A stretch of DNA of 64,000 nt. Origin: Mesorhizobium loti CJ3sym (lineage in GTDB: Bacteria; Pseudomonadota; Alphaproteobacteria; Rhizobiales; Rhizobiaceae). Location of the stretch: contig NZ_AXAL01000012.1 of the NCBI RefSeq assembly GCF_000472785.1, forward strand, positions 124,001 through 188,000. Direction: 5' to 3'. Position 1 is the first letter of the stretch; each line of letters begins with the position of its first letter. The notes below the pieces were generated by a model, which was not told the DNA's origin, did not search any database, and saw only the letters and a list, made by a program, of their open reading frames with translations. The position numbers were made by a program, and so were the translations under genes. Shown here one piece after another: positions 33,796-42,754 of this stretch.

Positions 33796-34521
33796 CTACG
33801 ACTTCGAGCCGAGCGTCTTGATCGCCTCGTCGGTGGAGGAATCCGTCTGCCGCATCAGCGCGGCGGTGTTCTCGAAGGCGCGCTGGACCATGATCAGCCG
33901 CGTCATCTCCATCACCGGATTGACGTTGGATTCCTCGACGAACCCCTGGGCGATGCCGACATCGGAGCGATCGGTGACCGGTTCGGGGGTGCGGGCGGGC
34001 ACGATGCCGGAATTACCGTAGCGCACGAAATTCTCGCCCGGATCGAAATCATAAAGGCCGATCGAGCCGACAAGCTGGTCGTTCTGGCGCAGCGAGCCAT
34101 CGGCGCCGGCCTTTGGCGGGCCGTTGCGGGGGTCGAGCTGGATCGGCGCGCCGCCGGCGTCGAGCACCGGATGGCCTTCAAGCGACATCAGCTCGCCATT
34201 CTCGTTCATCGAGAAGCGGCCGTCGCGGGTCATGACCGTGCCGGCCGGCGTGTCGATGGCGAACCAGGCGTCGCCCTGGATGGCGAAATCGAACGGATTG
34301 CCGGTCTCGGTCAGCGAGCCGTGAGCGCCGGAAAGATAGGTCTTGCCGGTCGAGGCGAAGGACACCGACTTCTGCCCGGCGCCCGTCACCACGTCCTCGA
34401 ATTTCACGCCGGTAGCGCGAAAGCCGACCGTGTTGGCGTTGGCGACATTGTCGGCGATCGTGTCGAGCCGGCGCTCGAGCGCCATCTGCGCGGAAAGGGC
34501 AACGTAGAGACTGTCTCGCAT
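33796..34521 (-). CDS. flgF: Proximal rod protein FlgF
   Basis: 241 residues. MRDSLYVALSAQMALERRLD then NVANANTVGFRATGVKFEDV at the start and ESNVNPVMEMTRLIMVQRAF at the end place it as FlgF. It is exported and forms part of the rod. It lies 2 bases after the DUF1217-like gene and 1 base before fliI. Confidence 0.93.
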   Translation of the reverse strand: MRDSLYVALSAQMALERRLDTIADNVANANTVGFRATGVKFEDVVTGAGQKSVSFASTGKTYLSGAHGSLTETGNPFDFAIQGDAWFAIDTPAGTVMTRDGRFSMNENGELMSLEGHPVLDAGGAPIQLDPRNGPPKAGADGSLRQNDQLVGSIGLYDFDPGENFVRYGNSGIVPARTPEPVTDRSDVGIAQGFVEESNVNPVMEMTRLIMVQRAFENTAALMRQTDSSTDEAIKTLGSKS

Positions 34522-34523
34522 GG

Positions 34524-35645
34524 TCAGAACTTCATCTTTTGCATGGCCATCATCAGGTCGGTGGAGATGCCCGACGTGACCGGCTTGGCGAAAAGCACGC
34601 TGATCGAAGACACAGCGGTCGAGGTCGGGTTGTTGATCTCGTACATGCTGGTGAAGCGGGTCAGAAACTTGCTGAGCTTCGCGGGGTCGGTGAAATCCGA
34701 GATGTCGAGCTTCTGCTCGAACAGCTGCGCCTGCTTGTCGATGTCGGCGGTGGCGAAGGAATCGGGCAATCCGAGCGCGGTGCGCACGACGCTGGCAAGG
34801 GCGGTGTCGGCCAGTACGTCGTACCAGTTGCTGATGTCGGGCGCCTTGCGCTGGAAGTAAAGCGCCAGCCGTACGCCTTCATTGGTCTTGCCAGCATCCT
34901 CTTCAAGCGACTGGCGCAGATACATGTCGACAGTCGGCTGCTGAGCGGCATTGATGGTGGTGGCGTTCTCGCCATTGGCTTCGAAATTGAAGGCCAAGGC
35001 CAGTCCCGCGTAAGCTGGGTTCGTCTGCTTGTTGGCGATGCTGTCGGGGTCGCTCACCTTACTTTGCAGGACCGACTTGATCAGGTCCTTGTCCTCGGTC
35101 GCCGAGTCGAGACCGTATGCGGCGAGCGCATAGGTGTAGAGTCGGCTGTTCGACATCAGGTCGTCGACGGACTTCACCTTGGTGATGTTGGCGAGGTAGT
35201 AGGTCGTCTCGCCCTTCACGTAGTCCGAGTTCGGATCGAGGCCAGCGATCTGCGCCTGCGTGGCGTAATTTTTCGTCACCAGTTGCTGGGCGCTGTTATA
35301 GATGGTCGCATCGGGGCCGTTGGCGGCGAAATTGAAGGCGGTGACAAACGCGGCATAGCGCTTGTCGGTCAGCTTGTTGGCAAAGCTGTTTGGGTCGGTG
35401 ACACCTTCCTTGAGCGCCTTGACCATGAAGGCCTTGGCATAGTCCATGTCCTCCAGCCCGAAGGCCTTCATGGCATATTTGAACAGGCGATCATTTTTGA
35501 CGAAATCGTCGATCGATTTCACCTTGGTGATGTTGGCGAGATAATATTGTGTATCTCGATCAACAACCGGCTGTTTTTCGATCCGATCGATCGATTTGTT
35601 GATGTCTTTGGCGATCAATTGGTAGCTGGTAAAGGTATTGAGCAA
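34524..35645 (-). CDS. DUF1217-like flagellar-cluster protein with three internal repeats
   Basis: 373 residues. Three similar helical units are visible: residues about 33-115 (YYLANITKVKSIDDFVKNDR ... FNFAANG), about 147-230 (YYLANITKVKSVDDLMSNSR ... FNFEANG) and a weaker one at about 260-335 (LYFQRKAPDISNWYDVLADT onward). This fits the DUF1217 family, found next to rhizobial flagellar genes and of unknown role. There is no signal peptide, so it may be a type III export substrate or cytoplasmic. It is first gene of the 14-gene minus-strand operon and divergent from motA. Confidence 0.78.
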   Translation of the reverse strand: MLNTFTSYQLIAKDINKSIDRIEKQPVVDRDTQYYLANITKVKSIDDFVKNDRLFKYAMKAFGLEDMDYAKAFMVKALKEGVTDPNSFANKLTDKRYAAFVTAFNFAANGPDATIYNSAQQLVTKNYATQAQIAGLDPNSDYVKGETTYYLANITKVKSVDDLMSNSRLYTYALAAYGLDSATEDKDLIKSVLQSKVSDPDSIANKQTNPAYAGLALAFNFEANGENATTINAAQQPTVDMYLRQSLEEDAGKTNEGVRLALYFQRKAPDISNWYDVLADTALASVVRTALGLPDSFATADIDKQAQLFEQKLDISDFTDPAKLSKFLTRFTSMYEINNPTSTAVSSISVLFAKPVTSGISTDLMMAMQKMKF

Positions 35646-35804
35646 GGACGTGCCTCCGGCCGGAGCAATGCCAGCACAATAGCCTCACTTCCTTGCGCGA
35701 AACTGAATCGCCGACATTCGGCTCCATGGCGGCTCCGATTCAAGCCTCACACAAGGCACGGGGACTATCCCTTGCTTCTGACTTGAAATGCGGAAGGACC
35801 TCTC
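35646..35804. promoter_or_regulatory. Divergent promoter region between the flgF-fliP operon and motA operon
   Basis: This 159-base gap must hold the promoters of the two largest flagellar units, which face away from each other. No convincing sigma-28 or sigma-54 site and no strong palindrome was found by eye, in keeping with rhizobial flagellar genes being driven by activators of the VisNR/Rem type. Confidence 0.5.
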
Positions 35805-36680
35805 GTGGGCATTCTGATTGGACTTGTGGTGACGCTTGGCTGCGTCCTTGGCGGCTTCATGGCCATGGGCGGGCATCTGCACGTGCTGGTCCAGCCATGG
35901 GAAGCCGTGGTCATCTGCGGCGCCGCACTTGGCACCTTCCTGGTCGCCAACCCGATGAAGACGGTCAAGGATACCGGCAGGGGCATTCTTGAGGCCTTCA
36001 AGCAAGCGGTGCCGAAGGAGCAGGACTATCTGGAAACGCTGGGCGTGCTGCACAGCCTGATGCGCGAGCTGCGCTCGAAGTCGCGCAGCGAGGTCGAGGC
36101 ACATATCGACAATCCGGAAGAATCGGCCATCTTCCAGGCCTTTCCGACGGTGCTCAAGAATCACGATCTGATGGCCTTCATCTGCGACTACTGCCGCATC
36201 ATCATCATCGGCAATGCCCGCTCGCATGAGATCGAGGCGCTGATGGATGAAGAAATCCAGACCATCAAGACGGACAAGATGAAGGCCTATCACGCGCTGG
36301 TCGCCGTCGGCGACGGCCTGCCGGCGCTCGGCATCGTCGCCGCCGTGCTCGGCGTGGTCAAGGCGATGGGTGCTCTTGATCAATCACCGGAAATCCTCGG
36401 CGGCCTGATCGGCGCCGCACTGGTCGGCACCTTCCTCGGCATCTTCCTGTCCTATGCCGTGGTCGGGCCTGTCGCCACCAAGATCAAGACGGTGCGCGAG
36501 AAGAAGAACCGCCTCTACATCATCGTCAAGCAGACGCTGCTCGCCTACATGAACGGTGCGCTGCCGCAGGTGGCGATCGAGTTCGGCCGCAAGACCATCT
36601 CATCCTATGAGCGGCCGACCATCGACGCTGTCGAGCAGAGCACGATGAACACCAGCAGCGCCGAAAAGAAGGCCGCTTGA
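35805..36680 (+). CDS. motA: Flagellar stator protein MotA
   Basis: 291 residues with four membrane helices (about 1-20, 33-50, 165-188, 198-220). The conserved [20 protein letters not shown] block and the charged cytoplasmic loop that contacts FliG are present. MotA forms the proton channel with MotB, which is encoded on the other strand at 18887-20254. GTG 35805 has GGAAGGA 6-12 bases upstream. First gene of motA-fliM-fliN-fliG-flhB. Confidence 0.95.
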   Translation: MGILIGLVVTLGCVLGGFMAMGGHLHVLVQPWEAVVICGAALGTFLVANPMKTVKDTGRGILEAFKQAVPKEQDYLETLGVLHSLMRELRSKSRSEVEAHIDNPEESAIFQAFPTVLKNHDLMAFICDYCRIIIIGNARSHEIEALMDEEIQTIKTDKMKAYHALVAVGDGLPALGIVAAVLGVVKAMGALDQSPEILGGLIGAALVGTFLGIFLSYAVVGPVATKIKTVREKKNRLYIIVKQTLLAYMNGALPQVAIEFGRKTISSYERPTIDAVEQSTMNTSSAEKKAA

Positions 36681-37660
36681 GCGATGCACGACAGATCGGT
36701 GCCGACACGGTCATGACCAGTCCAGGCAGCCCCGCGCAAGCGCGCTCGCTGATCATCGAGCGCCTGGTCGGCGACAGCGGCGAGGCCGATCAGGTCATCG
36801 ACGCCGGCCGCGCCATGGCCGAACGCGCCGTGCCGCTGCTGCAGAAGGGGCTGTCGGGCGAGCTTGGGGTTCCCGTGATCGTCGACCTCAAGGCGGTCGA
36901 GGTCAGCCGCGTGCCCGAGGCGCGCTCGCGCGCTGGCGACAATTTCGCCATGACCGTCATCGGTTCGACGGCGTCGTCGGACGCGATGACACTTGTCATC
37001 GATGCTGCCGCGATCGCCATCATGATTTCCACGCTGTTCGGCGGTGACCCGGATATGCCGGTGTCGCCGATCGAGCGCGACCTGTCGCCGATCGAGGCCG
37101 ATGTCTCGACCATGGTGTTCCAGGAGGTGGCGCAGGCGCTGAACGGATCAGGGCGGCGCTCGCTCGAGCTGCGGCTGCCCGTGCCGCGGGCCATGTCCGG
37201 CATCGAGGCCAGGCACCATCTGCTGCGCGATGGTGCTGCCATCCGCATCGTCCTTGGCATCTCGACGCCGGTCGACAGCGGTTCGATCACGGTGACGATG
37301 CCGCAGCGTGTCGTGCTGACCGGTCGCGACGGCACCGCGAGTGTCAGCGAGGACGATCAGGGCACGAGCTGGCGCGCACGCTTCTCGGAAGAGGTGATGC
37401 GCTCGACGGTGGCGCTCGAAGCCGCCATGCCATTGGCGCGGCTGACGCTTGGCGACCTCGCCAATCTCGAAGTGGGCCAGGTCATCGACTTCGACGAGAC
37501 GGCGCAATCCCGGGCACGCCTCAGCGCGCGCGGCCGGACGCTGTTCGTATGCGAGTTCGGCAAACTGGGGCAGAATTACACCGTCCGAATCAGGCATCCT
37601 TTCGATGCCGGGCAGGATTTCATCGATGGGCTCATGCCGGCCGGTGCCGGGCGCGCCTGA
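36677..37660 (+). CDS. fliM: Flagellar switch protein FliM
   Basis: 327 residues. A FliM middle domain ([20 protein letters not shown] region, about 135-155) and a C-terminal SpoA/FliN-like domain ([19 protein letters not shown] near 255-273) are visible. FliM binds CheY-P in the C ring. The frame opens with TTG 36677, which overlaps the motA TGA and has GAAGG 4-5 bases upstream. ATG 36713 is the alternative but lacks a ribosome site. The start remains less certain than the identity. Confidence 0.88.
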   Translation: MSDARQIGADTVMTSPGSPAQARSLIIERLVGDSGEADQVIDAGRAMAERAVPLLQKGLSGELGVPVIVDLKAVEVSRVPEARSRAGDNFAMTVIGSTASSDAMTLVIDAAAIAIMISTLFGGDPDMPVSPIERDLSPIEADVSTMVFQEVAQALNGSGRRSLELRLPVPRAMSGIEARHHLLRDGAAIRIVLGISTPVDSGSITVTMPQRVVLTGRDGTASVSEDDQGTSWRARFSEEVMRSTVALEAAMPLARLTLGDLANLEVGQVIDFDETAQSRARLSARGRTLFVCEFGKLGQNYTVRIRHPFDAGQDFIDGLMPAGAGRA

Positions 37661-37677
37661 GCTTTTGGAGACGACGA

Positions 37678-38064
37678 ATGGCCAAGACCAAAGTGGAAGC
37701 AGAGCTCGACCAGCCGGACGAGCAGCTCGATCGCGCCATCGAGGAATTGCGCGGCGTCCTGCATGAAGAGGAGCAACGCCCCGACGCGGCGTTCAGGGCC
37801 GCTGCGGGCGCCAATTCAAGCGTCATCATGAACATCCCCGTCGATGTCCAGATCATCCTCGGCAGCACCGAGATGGCGGTGTCCGACCTGATGGCGCTGC
37901 AGAAGGGCTCGACGGTGGCGCTCAACCGCCGTATCGGCGAGCCGGTCGACGTCGTGGTCAACGGCCGCAAGATCGCGCGCGGCGAGATCACGGTGCTCGA
38001 AAGCGACCCTTCGCGCTTCGGCATCAGGCTGACCGAAATCATCGCCGGCACGAAGGGCGCCTAG
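37678..38064 (+). CDS. fliN: Flagellar switch protein FliN
   Basis: 128 residues. The SpoA domain at the end ([40 protein letters not shown]) is diagnostic. FliN stacks at the base of the C ring and docks export complexes. ATG 37678 has GGAG 7 bases upstream; the longer frame runs through fliM in another reading and is rejected. Confidence 0.94.
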   Translation: MAKTKVEAELDQPDEQLDRAIEELRGVLHEEEQRPDAAFRAAAGANSSVIMNIPVDVQIILGSTEMAVSDLMALQKGSTVALNRRIGEPVDVVVNGRKIARGEITVLESDPSRFGIRLTEIIAGTKGA

Positions 38065-38107
38065 ACATGAGGCACGGGGCTTGCCGGTGGCAGCGGAGGC
38101 GAAAGGC

Positions 38108-39121
38108 ATGACGACGCCGCTGGCGACCCTGACCCGTGCGCAGAAGGCAGCCGCCATATTGGTGGCAATGGGCAAGCCGTCCGCCAGCCGCCTCTTGAAA
38201 TTCTTCAAGCAGGAAGAACTGAAGGCGCTGATCGAGGGTGCGCGGCTGCTCAGGACCATTCCGCAGAGCGATCTCGAGCGCATCGTCGCTGAATTCGAGG
38301 CCGAGTTCACCGAGGGTGCGGGCCTGCTCGATTCCGCCGACAGGATGGACACCATCCTCAATGAATCGCTCTCGCCCGAAGAGATGAGCGCGATCATGGG
38401 CGACAAGAAATTCGAAGTCGCGCCGGAAGGACCGCCACCCATCTGGCCGGAGCTCGAGAAGCTCGAACCGGCACGGCTTGGCGCCTTCCTGGCCGGCGAA
38501 CATCCACAGACGGCGGCCATGGTGCTGTCGAAGCTGGCGCCGCAGGCGGCGGCGAGCGTGCTTTTGACTTTGACCAAGCCGATGCGCGGCGAAATCATCA
38601 AGCGCATGGTGACGATGGCCAATGTGCCGGCCGCCGCCACCAGGATCGTCGAGAACCGGTTGCGCACCAGCGTGCTGTCGGAAACCTCGATCAAGGACAC
38701 GTCGGCAGGGCAGGCGCGCGTCGCCAGCGTGCTCAACGAGCTGGACAAGCCGCTGCTCGATGAGGTGATGCAGGATCTGGAGGCCGCTGGCACGCCCGAC
38801 CTCGACGGTGTGCGGGCAAGGCTTTTCGCTTTCGACGACCTGCCGCTGCTCACCCAGAAGGCGCGCGTGCTGCTGTTCGACGGACTGTCGACCGAGCTTG
38901 TCACGCTGGCGCTGCGCGGCACGTCGGCGGCACTCGCCGAAGCGGTGCTGTCGGCGATCGGCGCGAGGTCGCGGCGCATGATCGAAGCCGAACTCGGCCA
39001 GGGGTCCGAAGGCGTTCCTGCCGCTGATATCGTGGCGGCGCGCAAGACGATTGTGACGACGACGATCCGGCTGTCGCGCGAAGGCGCGTTCGAACTGCCT
39101 TCGACGCAGAACGCCGCCTAG
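38108..39121 (+). CDS. fliG: Flagellar switch protein FliG
   Basis: 337 residues. ARM_M motif EHPQTAAMVLSKLAPQAAAS lies mid-protein and the torque-helix region (LFAFDDLPLLTQKARVLLFD near 240) is present. FliG links the MS ring to the stators. ATG 38108 is preferred over TTG 38081 or GTG 38087 because GGAGG lies 7-11 bases before it. The stop codon forms the first base of the RIME-like palindrome at 39121. Confidence 0.93.
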   Translation: MTTPLATLTRAQKAAAILVAMGKPSASRLLKFFKQEELKALIEGARLLRTIPQSDLERIVAEFEAEFTEGAGLLDSADRMDTILNESLSPEEMSAIMGDKKFEVAPEGPPPIWPELEKLEPARLGAFLAGEHPQTAAMVLSKLAPQAAASVLLTLTKPMRGEIIKRMVTMANVPAAATRIVENRLRTSVLSETSIKDTSAGQARVASVLNELDKPLLDEVMQDLEAAGTPDLDGVRARLFAFDDLPLLTQKARVLLFDGLSTELVTLALRGTSAALAEAVLSAIGARSRRMIEAELGQGSEGVPAADIVAARKTIVTTTIRLSREGAFELPSTQNAA

Positions 39122-39230
39122 AGCCGGATGACTTCAGGTCGAATTGGCCTGAAGTCATCGGCTCTAAATCAAAGGATTAGAGCATGATGTCATCCGAAAA
39201 CCGCTTCACACTTTTCGGCATCATGCTCTA
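39121..39230. repeat. RIME-like double palindrome between fliG and flhB
   Basis: Two hairpins in tandem. Hairpin A pairs 39121-39138 with 39148-39165 (one extra G in the left arm). Hairpin B pairs 39178-39189 with 39219-39230, and inside it CCGAAAA with TTTTCGG. The 19-base core at 39197-39215 (AAAACCGCTTCACACTTTT) recurs at 54780-54798 and 57380-57398 with three or fewer changes. Two large palindromes in about 110 bases fit the rhizobial intergenic mosaic elements (RIME). The element ends 3 bases before the flhB start. Confidence 0.8.
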
Positions 39231-39233
39231 GGC

Positions 39234-40316
39234 ATGTCCGACGCCACCGACAAGGACTCGAAAACCGAAGACGCGACGGAAAAGAAAATCCGCGACACCG
39301 TCGAACAGGGCAAGCTGCCCCATTCGAGGGAAACCGCGATCCTCGCCTCCTTCGTCGCCATACTGGTGTTCACCGTCTTCTATGCCAAGGATGCCGTCAT
39401 CGACCTCGGCACGTTCCTGTCGATGTTTCTGGAGAAGCCGGAAGCCTGGCCGATGGACACCGAAACCGACGTCATCGCGCTCTACAAGATCGTCATGTTC
39501 GAGATCGGCCGCGCCGTGCTCAGCCTGCTGGTGCTACTGAGCGTCGCCGGCATTGGCGCCTCGGTGCTCCAGAACATGCCGCAATTCGTCGGCGAGCGGA
39601 TCAGGCCGCAGATGTCGCGCATCTCGATTACCAAGGGCTGGAGCCGGATGTTCGGTGCTCAGGGCTGGGTCGAATTTCTGAAATCCCTGGCAAAGGTCGG
39701 CTTTGCCATCGCCGTGCTCACTTTCACGCTGTCGGAGGATCACCGCAAGCTGCTCTCCGGCATGATCACCAATCCAATGGCCTTCGGTCTCGTCATCCGC
39801 GGCATCGCGGTCGACATATTGGTGGCGATCGTTTTCGTCATGGGACTGATCGCGGCGGTCGACATCGTCTGGTCGCGCTTCCACTGGAAGCAGGACCTGC
39901 GCATGAGCAAGCAGGAGGTCAAGGACGAGTTCAAGCAGTCCGAGGGCGACCCGATCGTCAAGTCGCGGCTGCGCTCGCTGGCGCGCGACCGGGCGCGCAA
40001 GCGGATGATGACGGCGGTGCCGCGCGCGACGCTGATCATCGCCAACCCGACCCACTTCTCGATCGCGCTGAAATATGTGCGCGACGAAGATTCTGCACCG
40101 CTCGTGGTGGCCAAGGGGCAGGATCTGGTGGCGCTGAAAATCCGTGAGATCGCCAAGGAGCACAACATCCCGATCTTCGAGGACGTGGCGCTCGCCCGCT
40201 CCATGTACAAGCAAGTTTCGGTCGATAATGTGATCCCGTCACAATTCTACCAGGCCGTCGCCGAACTGGTGCGGATCGTCTACTCGAAAAAGGCTGAGCG
40301 CAGACAGATTTCATGA
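39234..40316 (+). CDS. flhB: Flagellar export switch protein FlhB
   Basis: 360 residues. Four membrane helices (about 33-55, 88-112, 150-170, 188-210) are followed by a cytoplasmic domain with the autocleavage motif NPTH at 271-274. FlhB switches export specificity from hook to filament with FliK. The ATG follows a RIME-like hairpin by 3 bases and lacks a clear Shine-Dalgarno site, which is unusual for this operon. It overlaps the next gene by four bases. Confidence 0.95.
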   Translation: MSDATDKDSKTEDATEKKIRDTVEQGKLPHSRETAILASFVAILVFTVFYAKDAVIDLGTFLSMFLEKPEAWPMDTETDVIALYKIVMFEIGRAVLSLLVLLSVAGIGASVLQNMPQFVGERIRPQMSRISITKGWSRMFGAQGWVEFLKSLAKVGFAIAVLTFTLSEDHRKLLSGMITNPMAFGLVIRGIAVDILVAIVFVMGLIAAVDIVWSRFHWKQDLRMSKQEVKDEFKQSEGDPIVKSRLRSLARDRARKRMMTAVPRATLIIANPTHFSIALKYVRDEDSAPLVVAKGQDLVALKIREIAKEHNIPIFEDVALARSMYKQVSVDNVIPSQFYQAVAELVRIVYSKKAERRQIS

Positions 40317-40747
40317 ACCGCCAACCGCACGCAAAATCCCGCGAGATCATCGTCGCCAGCGCCATCGAGCAAGTGGTTGGCGAACTGAGGCTGATCGATG
40401 TCGCCGACTATATCGCCTTCATCCGGCTGGAGCACTTCGCCTGCCTGTCGGACCTGGTCGATTCGGCGGTGGAACTGTTTTTCATGCCGGGCACGCTCAG
40501 GCTCGGCCATGGCGGCGAGGCGCATGTCGACTGGAGCGGCAGCCCGCGCATCGTACTCGACCTGGAGCTGCGGCCGCCAGGCGTGACCGTCTATTTCCAG
40601 CTGACGCTGAGCGATGCCGGCAACTCGGTCGCGGTCAACTACGTGTCATTCGAAAAGCCGGGAGAAGACCCCGAGCACAATACGACGCTGCTGGAGGCGG
40701 TGATCGAACAGGCCCGTATCCGCAGGGTCGAGCCGCTGGCGTTCTAA
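40313..40747 (+). CDS. Unknown protein coupled to flhB
   Basis: 144 residues, not recognised. It has no signal peptide and no membrane helix. The N-terminal half is helical (EIIVASAIEQVVGELRLIDV; YIAFIRLEHFACLSDLVDSA), and the second half reads as alternating beta strands (RIVLDLELRPPGVTVYFQLT). ATG 40313 overlaps the flhB stop (ATGA), which indicates co-translation. It is last in the motA operon and convergent with visR. A flagellar role is inferred only from position. Confidence 0.7.
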   Translation: MNRQPHAKSREIIVASAIEQVVGELRLIDVADYIAFIRLEHFACLSDLVDSAVELFFMPGTLRLGHGGEAHVDWSGSPRIVLDLELRPPGVTVYFQLTLSDAGNSVAVNYVSFEKPGEDPEHNTTLLEAVIEQARIRRVEPLAF

Positions 40748-40771
40748 AGCCCGCTCATCAGGCGACAAGAA

Positions 40772-41542
40772 CTATTCGATCAAACCAAGCCGCAGCGCCT
40801 TGGCGACCGCCTGGTTGCGGTTGACGGCGTTGAGCTTCTGGGTCGACTGGGTGAGATACTGGTTGGCGGTGTGCACCGACAGCTTCAGGAGCCGTGCGAT
40901 TTCCTCGCTGGTGTTGCCATTGGCGGTCAGCTTTAGGCATTCGAGTTCGCGCTTGGAAATCGCGCGCATCCTGCCGGCATCGCCGGGACGGATACGCGCG
41001 ACGGCGGCGAACAGGGAAAAGCAGCGGGCGTGGATTTCGTAGAGCGCATCCTGCGGCAGCGCGATCTCCGATCCCAGGAAGACGACGAGGCCGCACTGGC
41101 CGCGATCGGCATGGACGGGAAAGGCAATGCCGCTGGTGCCGGGTGCCAGCGGTGCCATCTGCTCGGTCCAGGCGAGGCTGCCGAACGTCTCGGCCATCGC
41201 GGCGATGCCGTCATCCGTCCACCAGCGCGGCTCCGTCGACGAGTGGGTGTGGCGCACGATCTCCTCGCCATTGGCGCCCGAGATGAACTTCGTCGCCACC
41301 GCAATGCCGGGATAGTCGGAATCGAAGCACGGGACCAGCCGCGCCCGTTCCGGCGACGGGCTGACGAAGTACAGGCCGAAGGCCGAGGCGTTGATGTCGA
41401 CCGATATCCAGCGGCAGCGGCGCACAGCATCGGGAATGGTGACGGCATGATGCGTTTCGGAGCCGAGCGAGAAGGCGCCGAACGGGTTGCGCTGCTCGTT
41501 GAAAAGGGCTTCGGCGGCGTCCTTGATATCGGCGTGTTTCAA
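40772..41542 (-). CDS. visR: LuxR-type motility master regulator VisR
   Basis: 256 residues. An N-terminal autoinducer-binding-like region (1-180) is followed by a LuxR helix-turn-helix (SKRELECLKLTANGNTSEEI, then LLKLSVHTANQYL, about 192-230). In Sinorhizobium VisN and VisR act as a heteromer at the top of the flagellar cascade and switch on rem. ATG 41542 overlaps the visN stop (ATGA), fixing the start and the operon. Confidence 0.92.
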   Translation of the reverse strand: MKHADIKDAAEALFNEQRNPFGAFSLGSETHHAVTIPDAVRRCRWISVDINASAFGLYFVSPSPERARLVPCFDSDYPGIAVATKFISGANGEEIVRHTHSSTEPRWWTDDGIAAMAETFGSLAWTEQMAPLAPGTSGIAFPVHADRGQCGLVVFLGSEIALPQDALYEIHARCFSLFAAVARIRPGDAGRMRAISKRELECLKLTANGNTSEEIARLLKLSVHTANQYLTQSTQKLNAVNRNQAVAKALRLGLIE

Positions 41543-42249
41543 ATGATGCCACTCCTGATCGCCGTGGCGATGGCCATCGCGCGGTTCGAGGCCGCGAATT
41601 TCTGGATGGCGTGGGTGATGTAGCTGTTGACGGTGTTGGAGGAGACACCAAGGATGACGGCCACCTCATCGGTGGTCTTGCCCTCGGAGACCCAGAACAG
41701 GCATTCGCGCTCGCGGTCCGACAGTGGATCCTGCATCGCCGCCGCTGCGATCAGCTGCGGCATATGCGAGAGCGCGTAGCAGCATTTCAGCTGCGCCTTC
41801 ATCAGCGCCGGCTGGTCGATCTGGCCTGATGTCGTCGCCGAGAACAGGGCGAACAGACGCTGGCGGCCGACATTCAGCCGCAGCGAATAGACCTCGGCAT
41901 GGCCGAGCACGTCGAGGAGGCGGGCCTCTTCGCCGGAAACCAGCCCGTCGCTATCGGGCGCGTCTGCCGCCACCAGCGGTCGCGGGCGGATGCCGGGCGC
42001 GACGGTGAGCGCACCCTGGGCAAGGCTGGCGATCAGCCGCTTGCCGGTCAGTTCGATGGCGTCGAAGATCCAGTTCGAGGAAACGATGCGCGCGTCGTTG
42101 CGATCCTGGTCGTGGACGATGGCGACCAGCATGTAGCTGTCGGCGCCAATCTCGGCGATCAACTCCATGAAGAAACTCGTCAGATCACCGCGCGACGTCA
42201 GGCGCGAGCCTAATGTGTCGGATTGAAGAAGCGCGGCGGGACTGCTCAT
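41539..42249 (-). CDS. visN: LuxR-type motility master regulator VisN
   Basis: 236 residues from ATG 42249. The C-terminal LuxR helix-turn-helix is clear (LSDRERECLFWVSEGKTTDE; VAVILGVSSNTVNSYI, about 178-215). The N-terminus then starts MSSPAALLQSDTLGSRLTS, close to the expected VisN start. No good ribosome site precedes it, and the open frame continues upstream to 42375, so the start is not certain. It is the first gene of visN-visR, with a long upstream region free of genes. Confidence 0.9.
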   Translation of the reverse strand: MSSPAALLQSDTLGSRLTSRGDLTSFFMELIAEIGADSYMLVAIVHDQDRNDARIVSSNWIFDAIELTGKRLIASLAQGALTVAPGIRPRPLVAADAPDSDGLVSGEEARLLDVLGHAEVYSLRLNVGRQRLFALFSATTSGQIDQPALMKAQLKCCYALSHMPQLIAAAAMQDPLSDRERECLFWVSEGKTTDEVAVILGVSSNTVNSYITHAIQKFAASNRAMAIATAIRSGII

Positions 42250-42754
42250 TTTTTGCTTTTGGCCGGAATCGTTTCTGCTGTCCGGATGCTGGGAGCCAGC
42301 CGCCGAAACCGAAAACGCGTTACTTTCACGAGACGCACACGAGGCGCGGGGCCGCGCCAACCAGACGGAATCCATTCAGGGAACGCGAAGCCGTCCGCGT
42401 CTGGCGCCGGAAAATTCCGGAACGTGAGACTTTGGGTGGTCGCCGCGCCCCCCAGGACCGGCTGATTCGGTTCTAATCTACCCGCAGATGAATCCGACAT
42501 CAAACGCGATTTGACAAAATTGAATCCGATGGACTCGCGTGCGACTCAGAGTAACGCCAAAGACCCTTTCGCTGCATCGTGGGTCGCCTGAAACGTTGAC
42601 ACGAAAAAGCCAGAGGTTGTTGCGAAGCTGCCGTATCGAGGACCGATCGATTCCGATAGGTTCTCGGCGATCGGCAGGAGGGTGGGCTTCCCTTCGATCG
42701 GGCTGGGCTAGGTTGGTCGCGCTTGTTTGCGGCCATATCGATTGGGGGGTGATC
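42250..42754. other. 505-base gene-free region upstream of visN and the M16 peptidase gene
   Basis: This stretch separates divergent visN and the peptidase gene and must hold both promoters. Open frames on both strands here are Arg-rich and have no ribosome sites, so they are not called. A short inverted GC segment around 42400-42430 (CCGGAAAATTCCGG, a perfect 14-base palindrome) is visible. No RNA gene was recognised. Confidence 0.5.

Noticed and set aside
34539-35786. 415-codon open frame on the plus strand
   Set aside because: Antisense to the DUF1217-like gene, whose internal protein repeats show the minus strand is coding.
37816-39045. 409-codon open frame on the minus strand
   Set aside because: Ser/Arg-rich antisense shadow of fliN and fliG.
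42213-42476. Short open frames upstream of visN
   Set aside because: Arg-rich, no ribosome site, and they overlap each other on both strands.
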